Source of the DNA: Vibrio tasmaniensis
GTDB taxonomy: Bacteria; Pseudomonadota; Gammaproteobacteria; Enterobacterales; Vibrionaceae
Direction: 5' to 3'
NCBI RefSeq assembly: GCF_024347635.1
Contig: NZ_AP025510.1
Coordinates: 2,914,001 to 2,978,000 of the forward strand
Length of the DNA: 64,000 nt
Shown here: one piece after another, positions 23,180-33,873 of the stretch
Numbering within the stretch: the stretch's first letter is position 1
Layout of the letters: each line of letters opens with the position of its first letter
The notes under the pieces: model-generated
The model's database searches: none
Told to the model about the DNA's origin: nothing
What the model saw: the letters and a program-made list of their open reading frames with translations, nothing else
Program-made: the position numbers and the translations under genes

Positions 23180-24070
23180 GTGTCCAAATTATTGGCTCTG
23201 AGTCCTGGTGTTCTAAGCTCTAGTCTTCTAAGCATCGGCCTCCTGAGCACTCCGTTGGCCTTAGCGGATGATGCTAAAGCCTCTGTTGATGCAATTCTCG
23301 ACTCGATAGTGGTAGCAGAACCTGCTGCTGAACCGATCGTCGTTGCACCGACACTTGAAGAAAAAGAGTTGGATATCGCACCGAGTGATTCAGACCTGCT
23401 GAACCCACTGAATACGGAAGTCGAATTTGGATATCAGTCGCATACTGGTAATTCTGATTCGCGCTCGCTAAATGCACGCCTGAACGGTGAGTACACGGCT
23501 GGTCGTCATAGAACCAGTGGCGAATGGAAATATTACAATCTCTACAAAGATGGCGAAGAAGATAAAAGGCAATCGACGTATTCTGCTCAGAGTGACTACA
23601 AGTTAAGTCCGAAAACCTATCTCTATGGCAGCTTTAAAGGTGTCGATTCACGATACAGTGCTTATTTTAAGGACTACACCGTTTCTAGCGGTCTAGGTTA
23701 TCAGTTTTCGAATACAGAAGAGTTTGTGTTGGAAGTCGAAGTTGGGCCGGGTTTTCGTTACCAAGAGCCTAATCTCGATGAATTAGACGACGATGACATC
23801 ATCTTCCCAGAGATCGTTGAAGAAGCGATTTTCCGTGGCAATGTAAATACATCATGGCAGGTATTGAAAAATTTGAAGCTCAAAGCCGATGTGACGTTGG
23901 TGTCTGGTCACAGCAACCTAAAATTTGATACTGAACTAGAAGCGATCAACGATATTACCGACAATATCGCACTAAAAATTGCTCACTCTCGACAGTACCA
24001 CGACAAGGTACCTGAAGGGTTGAACAAAGAAGATTCCGTACTGTCTGTAAATCTACTTTTTCAATTCTAA
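23180..24070 (+). CDS. DUF481 family outer-membrane protein (YdiY-like)
   Basis: An exported protein of about 297 aa. I start it at GTG 23180, which has GAGG six bases upstream and yields a proper signal peptide (VSKLLALSPGVLSS ... PLALA, cleaved before DDAK). The frame continues upstream to 23075 but that extension looks non-coding. After an acidic, Ala/Glu-rich linker, the mature domain (from about residue 75) has repeated aromatic strands typical of DUF481: FGYQSHTGNSDSRSLN, YSAQSDYKLSPKTYLYG, and a terminal SVNLLFQF. The family is thought to be outer-membrane barrels, sometimes salt-induced; function is unknown. Confidence 0.8.
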   Translation: MSKLLALSPGVLSSSLLSIGLLSTPLALADDAKASVDAILDSIVVAEPAAEPIVVAPTLEEKELDIAPSDSDLLNPLNTEVEFGYQSHTGNSDSRSLNARLNGEYTAGRHRTSGEWKYYNLYKDGEEDKRQSTYSAQSDYKLSPKTYLYGSFKGVDSRYSAYFKDYTVSSGLGYQFSNTEEFVLEVEVGPGFRYQEPNLDELDDDDIIFPEIVEEAIFRGNVNTSWQVLKNLKLKADVTLVSGHSNLKFDTELEAINDITDNIALKIAHSRQYHDKVPEGLNKEDSVLSVNLLFQF

Positions 24071-24205
24071 ATTTGAGAGCGGGTATAACGGTGTATCGAT
24101 AAAGAACCCCCTCGTTCTTACTATGTAAACCTACCTCCTCTCTAGTCCTTTCTATTCCTGCAATAGTCCCTGTTCCAAAAAGCTTAAAACTCATATTGCA
24201 GACAT

Positions 24206-24234
24206 AAAAAAACACCAGCCGAAGCTGGTGTTTA
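24206..24234 (-). terminator. Intrinsic terminator of rpsF-rpsR-rplI
   Basis: A perfect stem AAACACCAGC / GCTGGTGTTT with a four-base loop is followed on the minus strand by seven T. It lies about 40 nt beyond the rplI stop. Confidence 0.93.
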
Positions 24235-24271
24235 AAACTTTCAAAAGAAAGAATTCGTCTTGGTACTGAAA

Positions 24272-24724
24272 TTACTCAGCTGCAACGATAGCGATTTTCG
24301 CAGTAGCAAAAACTTCAGAGTGAAGTTGGATGCTTACTTCGAATTCGCCGATGTTACGTAGAGCGCCTTCAGGTAGGCGTACTTCGCTCTTAGCTACTGC
24401 AACACCTGCCGCTGTAATAGCGTCAGCGATGTCACGAGTACCGATAGAACCGAATAGTTTACCTTCGTCACCAGCTTTAGAAGCGATTGTAACGCCTTCT
24501 AGAGTGTTAACGCTCTCAGCGCGAGCTTCTGAAGCAGCTAGTTGCTCAGCAACTTTAGCTTCTAGTTCTGCACGACGAGTTTCGAACATAGCAACGTTGT
24601 CTTTAGTTGCCATAACTGCTTTACCCTGTGGGATAAGGAAGTTACGAGCGTAACCAGATTTAACGTTTACTTGGTCGCCAAGGCCACCTAGGTTACCGAT
24701 CTTATCAAGTAGAATAACTTGCAT
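24272..24724 (-). CDS. rplI: 50S ribosomal protein L9
   Basis: The 150-aa protein has the two-lobed L9 layout: N-terminal domain ([19 protein letters not shown], the L9 signature), a long connecting helix (residues about 40-75, highly charged) and a C-terminal RNA-binding domain. L9 binds domain V of 23S rRNA and supports reading-frame maintenance. Last gene of the ribosomal operon, 38 bp after rpsR, followed by the terminator. Confidence 0.98.
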   Translation of the reverse strand: MQVILLDKIGNLGGLGDQVNVKSGYARNFLIPQGKAVMATKDNVAMFETRRAELEAKVAEQLAASEARAESVNTLEGVTIASKAGDEGKLFGSIGTRDIADAITAAGVAVAKSEVRLPEGALRNIGEFEVSIQLHSEVFATAKIAIVAAE

Positions 24725-24762
24725 TATCTTAGTCCTCTTAAACTATTATTAACTATTACCGA

Positions 24763-24993
<231 letters not shown>

Positions 24994-25122
24994 CTATCTC
25001 CTGATCTAAATTTAATAATGCGGTACTCACACGAACTTATAAATAAGTCTAAGCAAATGCTTGTAGTGGGAATACCTAAACGAGTTGAATAAAATTTAAT
25101 GACCTAAAAGGCCAAAAAAGAA

Positions 25123-25536
25123 TTACTCAGCAGCAGCTTCTGGCTTAGCTTCTTCTTCACGACGTGGTGCACGTTCTTCACGGTCATCACGACGAGGAGC
25201 ACGCTCTGCACGCTCTTCTTTTTGCTTAAGCATGATAGATTGCTCAGTCACAGCGCCTTTAGTGCGCATGATCATGTTACGTAGAACTGCATCGTTAAAA
25301 CGGAAAGCAGTTTCTAGCTCGTCCATCACTTCTTGGCCAGCTTCAACGTTCATAAGAACGTAGTGAGCTTTGTGAAGTTTGTTGATTGGGTAAGCCATTT
25401 GACGGCGGCCCCAGTCTTCTAGACGGTGGATAGTACCACCAGCTTCAGTGATTGAACCAGTGTAACGCTCGATCATGCCAGCAACTTGCTCGCTTTGATC
25501 AGGGTGAACCATGAATACGATTTCATAATGACGCAT
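25123..25536 (-). CDS. rpsF: 30S ribosomal protein S6
   Basis: The 137-aa protein carries the S6 fold in residues 1-98 ([18 protein letters not shown], then [20 protein letters not shown]). It has a charged low-complexity tail ([16 protein letters not shown], ending EAAAE), longer than the catalytic-free ribosomal core needs. In E. coli the S6 tail is glutamylated by RimK; whether this tail is modified cannot be seen. It is the first gene of the operon. The leader (25561-25594) folds into a stem with a GGACGACCGAG core resembling the S6:S18 autoregulatory motif. Confidence 0.98.
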   Translation of the reverse strand: MRHYEIVFMVHPDQSEQVAGMIERYTGSITEAGGTIHRLEDWGRRQMAYPINKLHKAHYVLMNVEAGQEVMDELETAFRFNDAVLRNMIMRTKGAVTEQSIMLKQKEERAERAPRRDDREERAPRREEEAKPEAAAE

Positions 25537-25560
25537 TTGGTTGCTCCTTACGGATTATTA

Positions 25561-25594
25561 GCTTCCACGAAAGGCTCGGTCGTCCAAGGGAAGC
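25561..25594 (-). promoter_or_regulatory. Possible S6:S18-binding leader RNA
   Basis: On the minus strand the rpsF 5' UTR folds into an outer stem GCTTCC / GGAAGC and an inner stem CTTGG / CCGAG with an ACGA loop. The ribosome-binding site of rpsF follows about 15 nt later. The S6:S18 leader known from many bacteria uses a stem with a conserved CCG; the match here is partial and the assignment is inference. Confidence 0.4.
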
Positions 25595-25744
25595 AAGGAA
25601 CTAAAGAAAAATGACCGAGTTTTAAGGACGGCAAATATTATAGAAAGAACCCGGTATTGGCAAGCGGTATTTGGCTAATAATGAAACAGTTTTTCTGTCG
25701 CCATCTAGCCATCCGACAAACCGATGGGTTTTGCTATAACAGCC

Positions 25745-25778
25745 TAAAAAGAAACGCCCACCAGCAAGTGGTGAGCGC
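25745..25778 (-). terminator. Intrinsic terminator of rlmB
   Basis: On the minus strand the stem GCGCTCACCA / TGGTGGGCGT (one mismatch) is followed by TTTCTTTTT. It lies about 120 nt beyond the rlmB stop. The intervening sequence holds no gene. Confidence 0.8.
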
Positions 25779-25894
25779 TAATAAATTCATAGACTTAAAG
25801 TCATTTAACTCTTTATATAGCAAGTACCTCTAAACAACATAGAGACACACAACTAAACCAAGCGTGACTGAGTCAAATGTTGCTGAACCTAGGT

Positions 25895-26635
25895 TTACTG
25901 AGCTAAACGCTGACGTACCGCTTCGAACAGACAGATGCCCGATGCTACTGAAACGTTCAGGCTCGACACGCTACCAGCCATTGGGATCTTAATCAGATCA
26001 TCACAGGTTTCACGCGTTAGACGACGCATACCGTCACCTTCAGCACCCATAACTACTGCAAGAGGGCCTGTTAGCTTAGCTTGGTAGATATCATGCGTTG
26101 CTTCACCTGCGGTACCCACAAACCATACACCCTGTTCTTGCAGTGCACGCATTGTACGAGCGAGATTGGTTACACGTACTAGCGGAACGGTTTCTGCTGC
26201 GCCACAAGCAACCTTACTTACCGTTGCCGTTAGCGGAGAAGAACGGTCTTTCGGTACGATAACAGCAGCGACACCTGCGGCATCCGCATTACGCAGACAA
26301 GCACCTAGGTTGTGAGGGTCTGTTACGCCGTCTAGAACCAACAGCAAAGGCTGTTCGTGCTGCGCTAGGATATCGTCTAGGTGAGTTTCATTAAGCTGCT
26401 TAGCAGGCTTCACCTTAGCAATAAGACCTTGGTGATTCGCACCTTGTGCTTTTTCATCAAGCGGCTTACGACCCATTTGTTGAATCGACACGCCAAATTG
26501 CTGCAATTGATTCAGCAACGGAAGAAGGCGATCGTCTTGACGCCCTTTCAGTACATAGGCTTCGATAAAACGCGCTGGATCTTTTTCTAGTACGGCTTTC
26601 ACCGCGTGAATACCGTAAATAAATTCGTTACTCAT
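25895..26635 (-). CDS. rlmB: 23S rRNA (guanosine-2251-2'-O)-methyltransferase
   Basis: A SpoU/TrmH-family enzyme that methylates the ribose of G2251 in the 23S P-loop. The 246-aa protein has an N-terminal RNA-substrate domain (to about residue 75) and a knotted SPOUT domain with motif 1 [20 protein letters not shown], motif 2 VMGAEGDGM and motif 3 [18 protein letters not shown]. Length is standard. It follows rnr on the same strand, as in E. coli, and ends at a terminator. Confidence 0.96.
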   Translation of the reverse strand: MSNEFIYGIHAVKAVLEKDPARFIEAYVLKGRQDDRLLPLLNQLQQFGVSIQQMGRKPLDEKAQGANHQGLIAKVKPAKQLNETHLDDILAQHEQPLLLVLDGVTDPHNLGACLRNADAAGVAAVIVPKDRSSPLTATVSKVACGAAETVPLVRVTNLARTMRALQEQGVWFVGTAGEATHDIYQAKLTGPLAVVMGAEGDGMRRLTRETCDDLIKIPMAGSVSSLNVSVASGICLFEAVRQRLAQ

Positions 26636-26794
26636 TGTCTCTGGTTACTCTTATTGCTCAGAGGTGAGTGTCATCAAACCCGATGACCCCATCTCTGTAT
26701 TGTTTATTTCGAGAGCATGCATCTTCCGCCTGATACTCTCGCATTTAAATTCGTTAGACGTTTAAGCGCTACTCGTCACTGTAATGACGATAGC

Positions 26795-29296
26795 TTAAGA
26801 CTTATCAGCCTTTGGCTTACGGCTTGCTGCGCGCTTTTTCTTCGCACGAGCTTTAGCAGCACCCGTTTTATTCGCTGGCTTTTTCTTCTTAGCTGAGCTT
26901 TCGCTACTTCCATCAGGTCGTTTAGTTGGTTCAAGTAAAGGCGTTGCAGGTACACCCGGCTTATTGCTCTTCACCGCTGAACGCTTCTTGCTTTTCGCCT
27001 TTTTCATCGCTTCAGCAGCACGCTTCTTGGCTGTTTTACCTTTACCACGCGGCTGACGATCTGTGTCTTCTAAATCAAAGTCGATTTGACGAGTTTCTAA
27101 GTTAACCGCAGAAACCTTCACTTTAACCGAATCACCCAAGCGGTAGATATTACCTGAGCTTTCACCCACTAGACGCTGACCAACAGCATCAAATTGGTAG
27201 TAGTCATTCGCTAGCGCAGAAATATGTACCAGACCATCGATGTGCAGTTCAGTTAGACGCACAAAGAAACCGAAGCCAGTCACGTTGGCAATCACGCCAT
27301 CCATCACTTCGCCAACATGGTCTTGCATGTATTCACATTTCAGCCAGTCGTTCACTTCACGCGTAGCATCATCAGCACGACGCTCAGTCATTGAACACTG
27401 TTCGCCGTAGAAGTCCATATCATCGAAAGTGTAGTGGTAACCACCGGTTGGCGTCCAACGCTCGCTGTTACGACCTTCTTCTTTCGCAATAAGGTACTTA
27501 ATTGCACGGTGCAATAGTAAATCTGGGTAACGACGAATTGGCGAGGTAAAGTGAGCATAGCGCTTAAGAGCTAGACCAAAGTGACCCGCGTTATCCGCGT
27601 TGTATACCGCTTGCTTCATTGAGCGCAGCAACATAGTTTGGATTAACTCACGGTCTTCACGTTCGTTAATCTGTTGCATCAGTTGTGCATAATCGACCGG
27701 AGATGGAGACAAACCACCTTCCAGCGTTAAACCTAACTCACTTAAGAAGCTCTTGAAGCCCATTAAGCGCTCTTCACCCGGAGTATCGTGAACACGGTAT
27801 AGAGCAGGCTCTTTCGCTTTTTCTACGTAAGATGCCGATGCGATATTCGCAAGAATCATACACTCTTCGATGATCTTGTGTGCATCGTTACGGATTACTG
27901 GTTCAATACGGTCAATCTTACGATCCGCATTGAAGATAAACTTAGTTTCTACCGTTTCAAATTCAATCGCACCACGTTCGTCACGCGTTTTCTTAAGCAC
28001 CTTGTACATCTTATGAAGCTCTTCAAGATGCGGCACTTCTGGTTCGTAACGCTCACGAAGTTCTTCATTGCCATCTAAGATCGCGCCTACTTTGTTGTAA
28101 GTAAGACGAGCATGAGAATTCATGACAGCTTCGTAGTGTTTATAGCCCGACAGTTTACCTTTGTCTGAGATAGTCATCTCACACACCATACATAAACGGT
28201 CGACTTGAGGGTTCAGTGAACATAAGCCGTTAGAAAGGACTTCTGGCAGCATTGGGACAACTTGTGACGGGAAGTATACCGAGTTACCACGGTTAATCGC
28301 TTCTTTGTCTAGCGCTGTCTCTGGGCGAACGTAGTAACTTACGTCAGCAATCGCTACCCATAGACGCCAGCCGCCGCCTTTCTTCGCTTCACAGTAAACC
28401 GCATCATCGAAGTCTCGCGCATCTTCGCCATCAATCGTAACCAATGGGAGTTTGCGTAGATCAACACGTCCTTCTTTTGCTTCTTCAGGAACATGCTCAC
28501 CGAGGTTTACGATTTGCTTATCTACCGCTTCAGGCCACTCTTGTGGGATCTGGTGAGTACGAATCGCGATCTGCGTTTCCATACCCGGAGCCATATTCTC
28601 ACCAAGAACTTCGGTCACTTTACCCATCATGTTACGAGAACGACCACCACGGTCCGTAATTTCAATCACAACCACATTACCCATTCGAGCACCGCCTTTA
28701 TGCTCAGTCGGGATCTGGATGTCGTGACTAATACGCGAATCATCAGCAACCACATAAGAATGGCCGTACTCTAGGAAGAAGCGACCAACAAGTGGCGTTT
28801 TACGCTCTTCAAGCACACGAACCAAACGGCCTTCACGACGGCCACGCTTACTGTTGTCAGTAGGCTGAACCAATACGTAATCACCGTGCATGATGGTTTT
28901 CATCTGATGATGCGGCAGCACGATATCATTGTCTTTACCCACACTGCCGTCTGGGCGTACCCAACCATGACCGTCTTTATGACCAATCACAAAGCCTTTA
29001 ATCAATTCCATCTTCTCAGGCAATGCGTAACACTGACGACGAGTAAAGATAAGCTGTCCATCACGTTCCATTGCACGTAAACGACGACGCAGCCCTTCAT
29101 ATTGTTCCTCTCCAGCCAAACCCAAAGCTTCGAATAGATCATTGCGGTTCATAGGAATATTCGCGTCTGTTAGAAACGAAATAATGAACTCACGGCTTGG
29201 TACAGGGTTTTCGTAATTTTTCGACTCTCGGTCGGCAAAAGGATCAACAGTGGTTGTCGCTGTCGTGTTTTCTGACATTGGTGTGTTTTTTGACAT
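26795..29296 (-). CDS. rnr: Ribonuclease R
   Basis: A processive 3'-5' exoribonuclease able to degrade structured RNA; also part of trans-translation and rRNA quality control. The 833-aa protein shows, in order: a winged-helix segment ([18 protein letters not shown]), cold-shock domains ([17 protein letters not shown]), the RNB catalytic domain with [12 protein letters not shown] (metal-binding Asp cluster), an S1 domain ([17 protein letters not shown]), and a Lys/Ala-rich C-terminal tail (about the last 85 residues) that is typical of RNase R rather than RNase II. It starts at MSKNTPM with weak upstream AGG. rlmB follows without a clear terminator. Confidence 0.97.
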   Translation of the reverse strand: MSKNTPMSENTTATTTVDPFADRESKNYENPVPSREFIISFLTDANIPMNRNDLFEALGLAGEEQYEGLRRRLRAMERDGQLIFTRRQCYALPEKMELIKGFVIGHKDGHGWVRPDGSVGKDNDIVLPHHQMKTIMHGDYVLVQPTDNSKRGRREGRLVRVLEERKTPLVGRFFLEYGHSYVVADDSRISHDIQIPTEHKGGARMGNVVVIEITDRGGRSRNMMGKVTEVLGENMAPGMETQIAIRTHQIPQEWPEAVDKQIVNLGEHVPEEAKEGRVDLRKLPLVTIDGEDARDFDDAVYCEAKKGGGWRLWVAIADVSYYVRPETALDKEAINRGNSVYFPSQVVPMLPEVLSNGLCSLNPQVDRLCMVCEMTISDKGKLSGYKHYEAVMNSHARLTYNKVGAILDGNEELRERYEPEVPHLEELHKMYKVLKKTRDERGAIEFETVETKFIFNADRKIDRIEPVIRNDAHKIIEECMILANIASASYVEKAKEPALYRVHDTPGEERLMGFKSFLSELGLTLEGGLSPSPVDYAQLMQQINEREDRELIQTMLLRSMKQAVYNADNAGHFGLALKRYAHFTSPIRRYPDLLLHRAIKYLIAKEEGRNSERWTPTGGYHYTFDDMDFYGEQCSMTERRADDATREVNDWLKCEYMQDHVGEVMDGVIANVTGFGFFVRLTELHIDGLVHISALANDYYQFDAVGQRLVGESSGNIYRLGDSVKVKVSAVNLETRQIDFDLEDTDRQPRGKGKTAKKRAAEAMKKAKSKKRSAVKSNKPGVPATPLLEPTKRPDGSSESSAKKKKPANKTGAAKARAKKKRAASRKPKADKS

Positions 29297-29472
29297 AGGC
29301 GGGCCTGCTTAAGCAAGGAAGGTATATTACCCCTAGTATATCTGATGCTAGAGGTAAGCTACAGATATGCTTTGGAAAAGCCTAAAATAACCTAAGATTG
29401 ATACATATCTTCACTTTGTGAAACATCACTTCATAGACGCGGACTATCATCAAAATTTCAAGCAAACGATAA

Positions 29473-29488
29473 AACAAACGTTTGCGCC
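29473..29488 (+). promoter_or_regulatory. PurR-like operator upstream of the amidohydrolase
   Basis: The 16-mer AAACAAACGTTTGCGC matches the enteric PurR consensus ACGCAAACGTTTGCGT at 13 of 16 positions, including the central CAAACGTTTGCG. It lies about 60 bp before the chosen ATG (29546) of a gene for a probable purine-nucleoside deaminase, so repression by PurR would be logical. Prediction only. Confidence 0.5.
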
Positions 29489-29545
29489 ATGAATGAAATA
29501 CACTATTATCCTCACACTTTAACAACACCTGTTCTGAGTATTGAT

Positions 29546-30955
29546 ATGAAACTAAAACGCACCCTATTGGCTTCAGCGATGGCAAGCCTAGCTCTATTTC
29601 CATTTGCGAGTTCAGCAATGGAAAAAGCTGACCTGATGATAACCGATGCTATGGTTCTAACCATGGACCAAGACAAAACGGTTTACGAGAGCGGCACTGT
29701 TGTCGTCAAAGACAACAAAATCATTGCGGTTGGCGATGCTTCGCTAGAGAAGCAGTACCAAGCTAAACAAGTGCTAGACGTTGATGGCGATATCGTAATG
29801 CCAGGTCTCATCAATACTCACACTCACGTATCGATGACGGTTTTCCGTTCGTTGGCCGATGATGTGCCTGATCGCTTGCACCGCTACATCTTCCCACTTG
29901 AAGCTAAGTTAGTATCTCGCGATATGGTTCGTATAGGCGCTAACCTTGGTAACGTTGAGATGGTAAAAGGTGGCGTAACCACTTACGCTGATATGTACTA
30001 TTTTGAAGACGAAGTCGCTAAAACTGTTGATAAAATTGGTATGCGTGCAGTATTAGGCGAAACAGTAATCAAATTCCCAGTCGCTGATGCAGCAAACGCG
30101 GAAGAAGGTATTAAATACGCTTTAAACTTCATTGAAGAATATAAAGATCACCCGCGTATTACGCCTGCATTTGCTCCTCACGCCCCTTACACCAACACAA
30201 CAGAAGTCCTTCAAAAAGTAGCAAAGCTTTCTCTAGAACTTGATGTTCCAGTAATGATTCACTTAGCTGAATCTCATCGTGAAGAAGAAAAAATTGCAAA
30301 ACGAGCTGAAGGTTTATCTCCGGTTCAATACATGGACAGCATTGGTGCACTAAACAAAAACTTAGTTGGCGCACACATGATCCTAGTAGACGATCATGAT
30401 ATCGAGCTAGTGAAAAAATCAGATATGGGCGTGGCTCACAACATGAGTGCCAACATCAAGTCAGCAAAAGGCGTGTCACCTGCGCTTAAGATGTATGACG
30501 AAAATGTACGTATCGGTTTAGGTACTGATGGCCCAATGTCTGGTAACACATTGAGCACCATTGATGAGTTCAACCAAGTCGCTAAGGTTCACAAACTAGT
30601 TAATAAAGATCGTGCTGCAATGCCGCCGATCAAAGTGATCGACATGGCGACAATGGGCGCAGCAAAAGCGCTACACATGGAAGATAAGATCGGCTCTCTT
30701 GAAGCAGGCAAGCTTGCCGACATCATAGTGATCGACACCAAGGCGCCAAACATGGTTCCTGTGTACAACCCATACTCAGCATTAGTTTACTCAGCTAACT
30801 CGGGTAATGTTCGTCACACCATCGTTGATGGCAAGATCATAATGCAAGATCGCGACATGCTAACGGTCGATGAAGAACAAATTCGCCAAGAAGCACTCGA
30901 TTTCACCAAAGTCGTTCGTAAGACGGTAATTGAATCTGGTGAAGTTGTTCAGTAA
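29546..30955 (+). CDS. Exported amidohydrolase, MTA/SAH deaminase-like
   Basis: A metal-dependent hydrolase of the MtaD/TrzN-type amidohydrolase family, which deaminates 5'-methylthioadenosine, S-adenosylhomocysteine or adenosine. Metal and substrate residues are visible: THTH (91-94), PHAPYT (211-216), HLAESH (239-244), GAHMILVDD (His277) and GTDG (Asp328). Unlike the usual cytoplasmic enzymes it carries a signal peptide (MKLKRTLLAS ... FASSA, about 24 residues), so it is probably periplasmic. I start at 29546, which gives this signal; the frame extends 19 codons upstream. A PurR-like box precedes it. The precise substrate is not determined by sequence. Confidence 0.8.
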   Translation: MKLKRTLLASAMASLALFPFASSAMEKADLMITDAMVLTMDQDKTVYESGTVVVKDNKIIAVGDASLEKQYQAKQVLDVDGDIVMPGLINTHTHVSMTVFRSLADDVPDRLHRYIFPLEAKLVSRDMVRIGANLGNVEMVKGGVTTYADMYYFEDEVAKTVDKIGMRAVLGETVIKFPVADAANAEEGIKYALNFIEEYKDHPRITPAFAPHAPYTNTTEVLQKVAKLSLELDVPVMIHLAESHREEEKIAKRAEGLSPVQYMDSIGALNKNLVGAHMILVDDHDIELVKKSDMGVAHNMSANIKSAKGVSPALKMYDENVRIGLGTDGPMSGNTLSTIDEFNQVAKVHKLVNKDRAAMPPIKVIDMATMGAAKALHMEDKIGSLEAGKLADIIVIDTKAPNMVPVYNPYSALVYSANSGNVRHTIVDGKIIMQDRDMLTVDEEQIRQEALDFTKVVRKTVIESGEVVQ

Positions 30956-30994
30956 CGTCATCGAATGAAATAAACGGCTTTCCGTTCAGATCAA

Positions 30995-31031
30995 AAAAGG
31001 CCTCATGGGTATTTACCTATGAGGCCTTTTT
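30995..31031. terminator. Bidirectional terminator amidohydrolase / motX
   Basis: A long stem AAAAGGCCTCAT ... ATGAGGCCTTTT has T-runs on both sides, placed between the convergent amidohydrolase and motX genes. Confidence 0.93.
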
Positions 31032-31108
31032 ATATCGATCTTTCTATATCAAGACAGATGATTAACGAGTGCAGTTGTTAATCATTAACTCTAATCCACT
31101 ATTCGATC

Positions 31109-31744
31109 TTACCAGAAGACATCTCGACGCTTTGCTCGAGCGATAATATTGTCTGGCATTCTCCGCTCTAAACCGCTTCGAAGCACAGTAATACGCTTAT
31201 GTTGCCTTTGATCCGCTGTCACCGAGTTATATAACCAACGGTAAGCATCTTCATAATCCAACGGGCTGCCATAGTCACGTAACAAGAGTTCTGCTAAGTG
31301 GATGCTTGCACTTAAGTTACCCATCGAGGCGGCTTCACGTAAATACGGGATCGCACGCTCTTTGTCTTGTTGCACCAAAGTGCCAAGAGAATAATAACGT
31401 CCTAGCTGCTCTAGTGCCGCCGGTAAGCCTTGATGTGCCGCGTTTTCCATATAGTAAAGACCAAGCTCTACATCTTGCGGAACACACACACCCCAAGCCA
31501 ACATATCACCGTATAAAAACTCATAAGAAGGCAAGCTAATACGCGTTGCACGAGCAACGATATCTTCAACTAACTGGCACTTATCAGCTTTCACTCGCTC
31601 TAGGTGTTGATTATTCTCGATTAAATTAATCAGTTCAGCTTCAGTATATATTGGAACGGGCTCTCCCACATCAGCCAAATCTGCATGACTCAAGGGTGAG
31701 CTCAGCGCCACTATCAATGAAGCTGCTACAATTCGTAGCTTCAT
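31109..31744 (-). CDS. motX: Sodium-driven flagellar motor protein MotX
   Basis: A periplasmic protein of the polar-flagellum T ring that, with MotY, holds the PomA/PomB stator around the Vibrio Na+ motor. The 211-aa length equals that of known Vibrio MotX. A signal peptide (MKLRIVAASLIVALSSPLSHA) precedes the mature part. Sel1-like/TPR repeats are seen at GLYYMENAAHQGLPAALEQLG and AIPYLREAASMGNLSASIHLA, and Cys56 and Cys92 may form a disulfide. It lies downstream of purA as in V. cholerae (from memory). A sigma-28 promoter lies about 90 bp upstream, as expected for a late flagellar gene. Confidence 0.92.
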   Translation of the reverse strand: MKLRIVAASLIVALSSPLSHADLADVGEPVPIYTEAELINLIENNQHLERVKADKCQLVEDIVARATRISLPSYEFLYGDMLAWGVCVPQDVELGLYYMENAAHQGLPAALEQLGRYYSLGTLVQQDKERAIPYLREAASMGNLSASIHLAELLLRDYGSPLDYEDAYRWLYNSVTADQRQHKRITVLRSGLERRMPDNIIARAKRRDVFW

Positions 31745-31843
31745 ACCTGCACTCTATTATCTGTCGTTAAAGTTATCTATTGAGGGCAGCAGACGATTTC
31801 TGCACGCACCAAAATAGGGTGAACTTCACTTTCCATGATATCT

Positions 31844-31870
31844 GTATCGGCAATAACCTTGACGGCTTTA
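31844..31870 (-). promoter_or_regulatory. Sigma-28 (FliA) promoter of motX
   Basis: On the minus strand TAAA (31870-31867), a 15-nt spacer and GCCGATAC (31851-31844) match the FliA consensus TAAA-N15-GCCGATAA with one mismatch. It lies in the purA-motX gap, giving a leader of about 90 nt. Confidence 0.75.
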
Positions 31871-31958
31871 GACAAAACTTGCCGCTAATGGGCAATATTT
31901 TGCCATATGGCGTTCAAAAGATCACCATTCAAAGCTTAGCCCCTAAATTACAGGTATT

Positions 31959-31988
31959 AAAAAGCCGACTTAATAAAGTCGGCTTTTA
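31959..31988 (-). terminator. Intrinsic terminator of purA
   Basis: A perfect stem AAAAGCCGACTT / AAGTCGGCTTTT with a 4-nt loop is followed on the minus strand by T's. It lies about 55 nt beyond the purA stop and upstream of the motX promoter, so motX is transcribed separately. Confidence 0.9.
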
Positions 31989-32044
31989 GAAAACTATTTC
32001 ATTATCACAGTACGTTTTGTGCTGTGGTAATCACTCAGCGGGCA

Positions 32045-33382
<1,338 letters not shown>

Positions 33383-33533
33383 TTAAAAATGGATTCTAGC
33401 ACTGAATCACACTTCTTGCAGTCACTTTTTGTTCATAAACGTTAACGCTGTACAAAAATAAACCAGCAATCACTGAGGGCAGATGTACAAAGATACTGAT
33501 ATCATTGTGTTTTCAAAGACAAAAGGCAGAACC

Positions 33534-33722
33534 ATGTCTAATTCTATCTGGCTCGCAATCGGGCTTGTTCTTATCGTAGAAGGGCTTGGACCCTTGATTG
33601 CACCCAATGGCTGGAGAAACATGGTTGCTCAATTAAGCCAACAGCCAGACGCTCAACTGCGCCGTATTGGCGGCTGCCTTGTGGTTGCTGGTGCTGTTAT
33701 CGCTTTCATGACCTACCATTAG
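33534..33722 (+). CDS. yjeT: DUF2065 small membrane protein (YjeT)
   Basis: A 62-aa inner-membrane protein with two transmembrane segments (about residues 4-20 and 44-59) around a polar loop. It matches E. coli YjeT/DUF2065: the SIWLAIGLVLIVEGLGPL opening and LRRIGGCLVVAGAVI are characteristic. Function is unknown; in E. coli it lies between hflC and purA in the same direction. Here it is in the same place but on the opposite strand. I start at 33534 with AGGC upstream; the frame extends 17 codons further to 33483 without support. Confidence 0.85.
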   Translation: MSNSIWLAIGLVLIVEGLGPLIAPNGWRNMVAQLSQQPDAQLRRIGGCLVVAGAVIAFMTYH

Positions 33723-33802
33723 GTTTCTAAAGTACGGAGCTGTCACTACGACCTCCCTCGAAGATTCAATGGTCAACCTGCAATCTTCAACGAATAGAAA
33801 AC

Positions 33803-33830
33803 AAAAAGACTCCCATTATGGGAGCCTTTT
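33803..33830. terminator. Bidirectional terminator yjeT / hflC
   Basis: The stem AAAGACTCCC / GGGAGCCTTT has one mismatch and a 5-nt loop. T-rich tracts on both sides serve the convergent ends of yjeT and the hfl operon. Confidence 0.8.
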
Positions 33831-33873
33831 GATTTTTAGGTACTTCGCTAATCTAATGAATTAACGCATCAGC

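Noticed and set aside
31780..31989. A 69-codon frame between motX and purA
   Set aside because: It overlaps the motX promoter and the purA terminator and has no ribosome-binding site or protein-like conservation.
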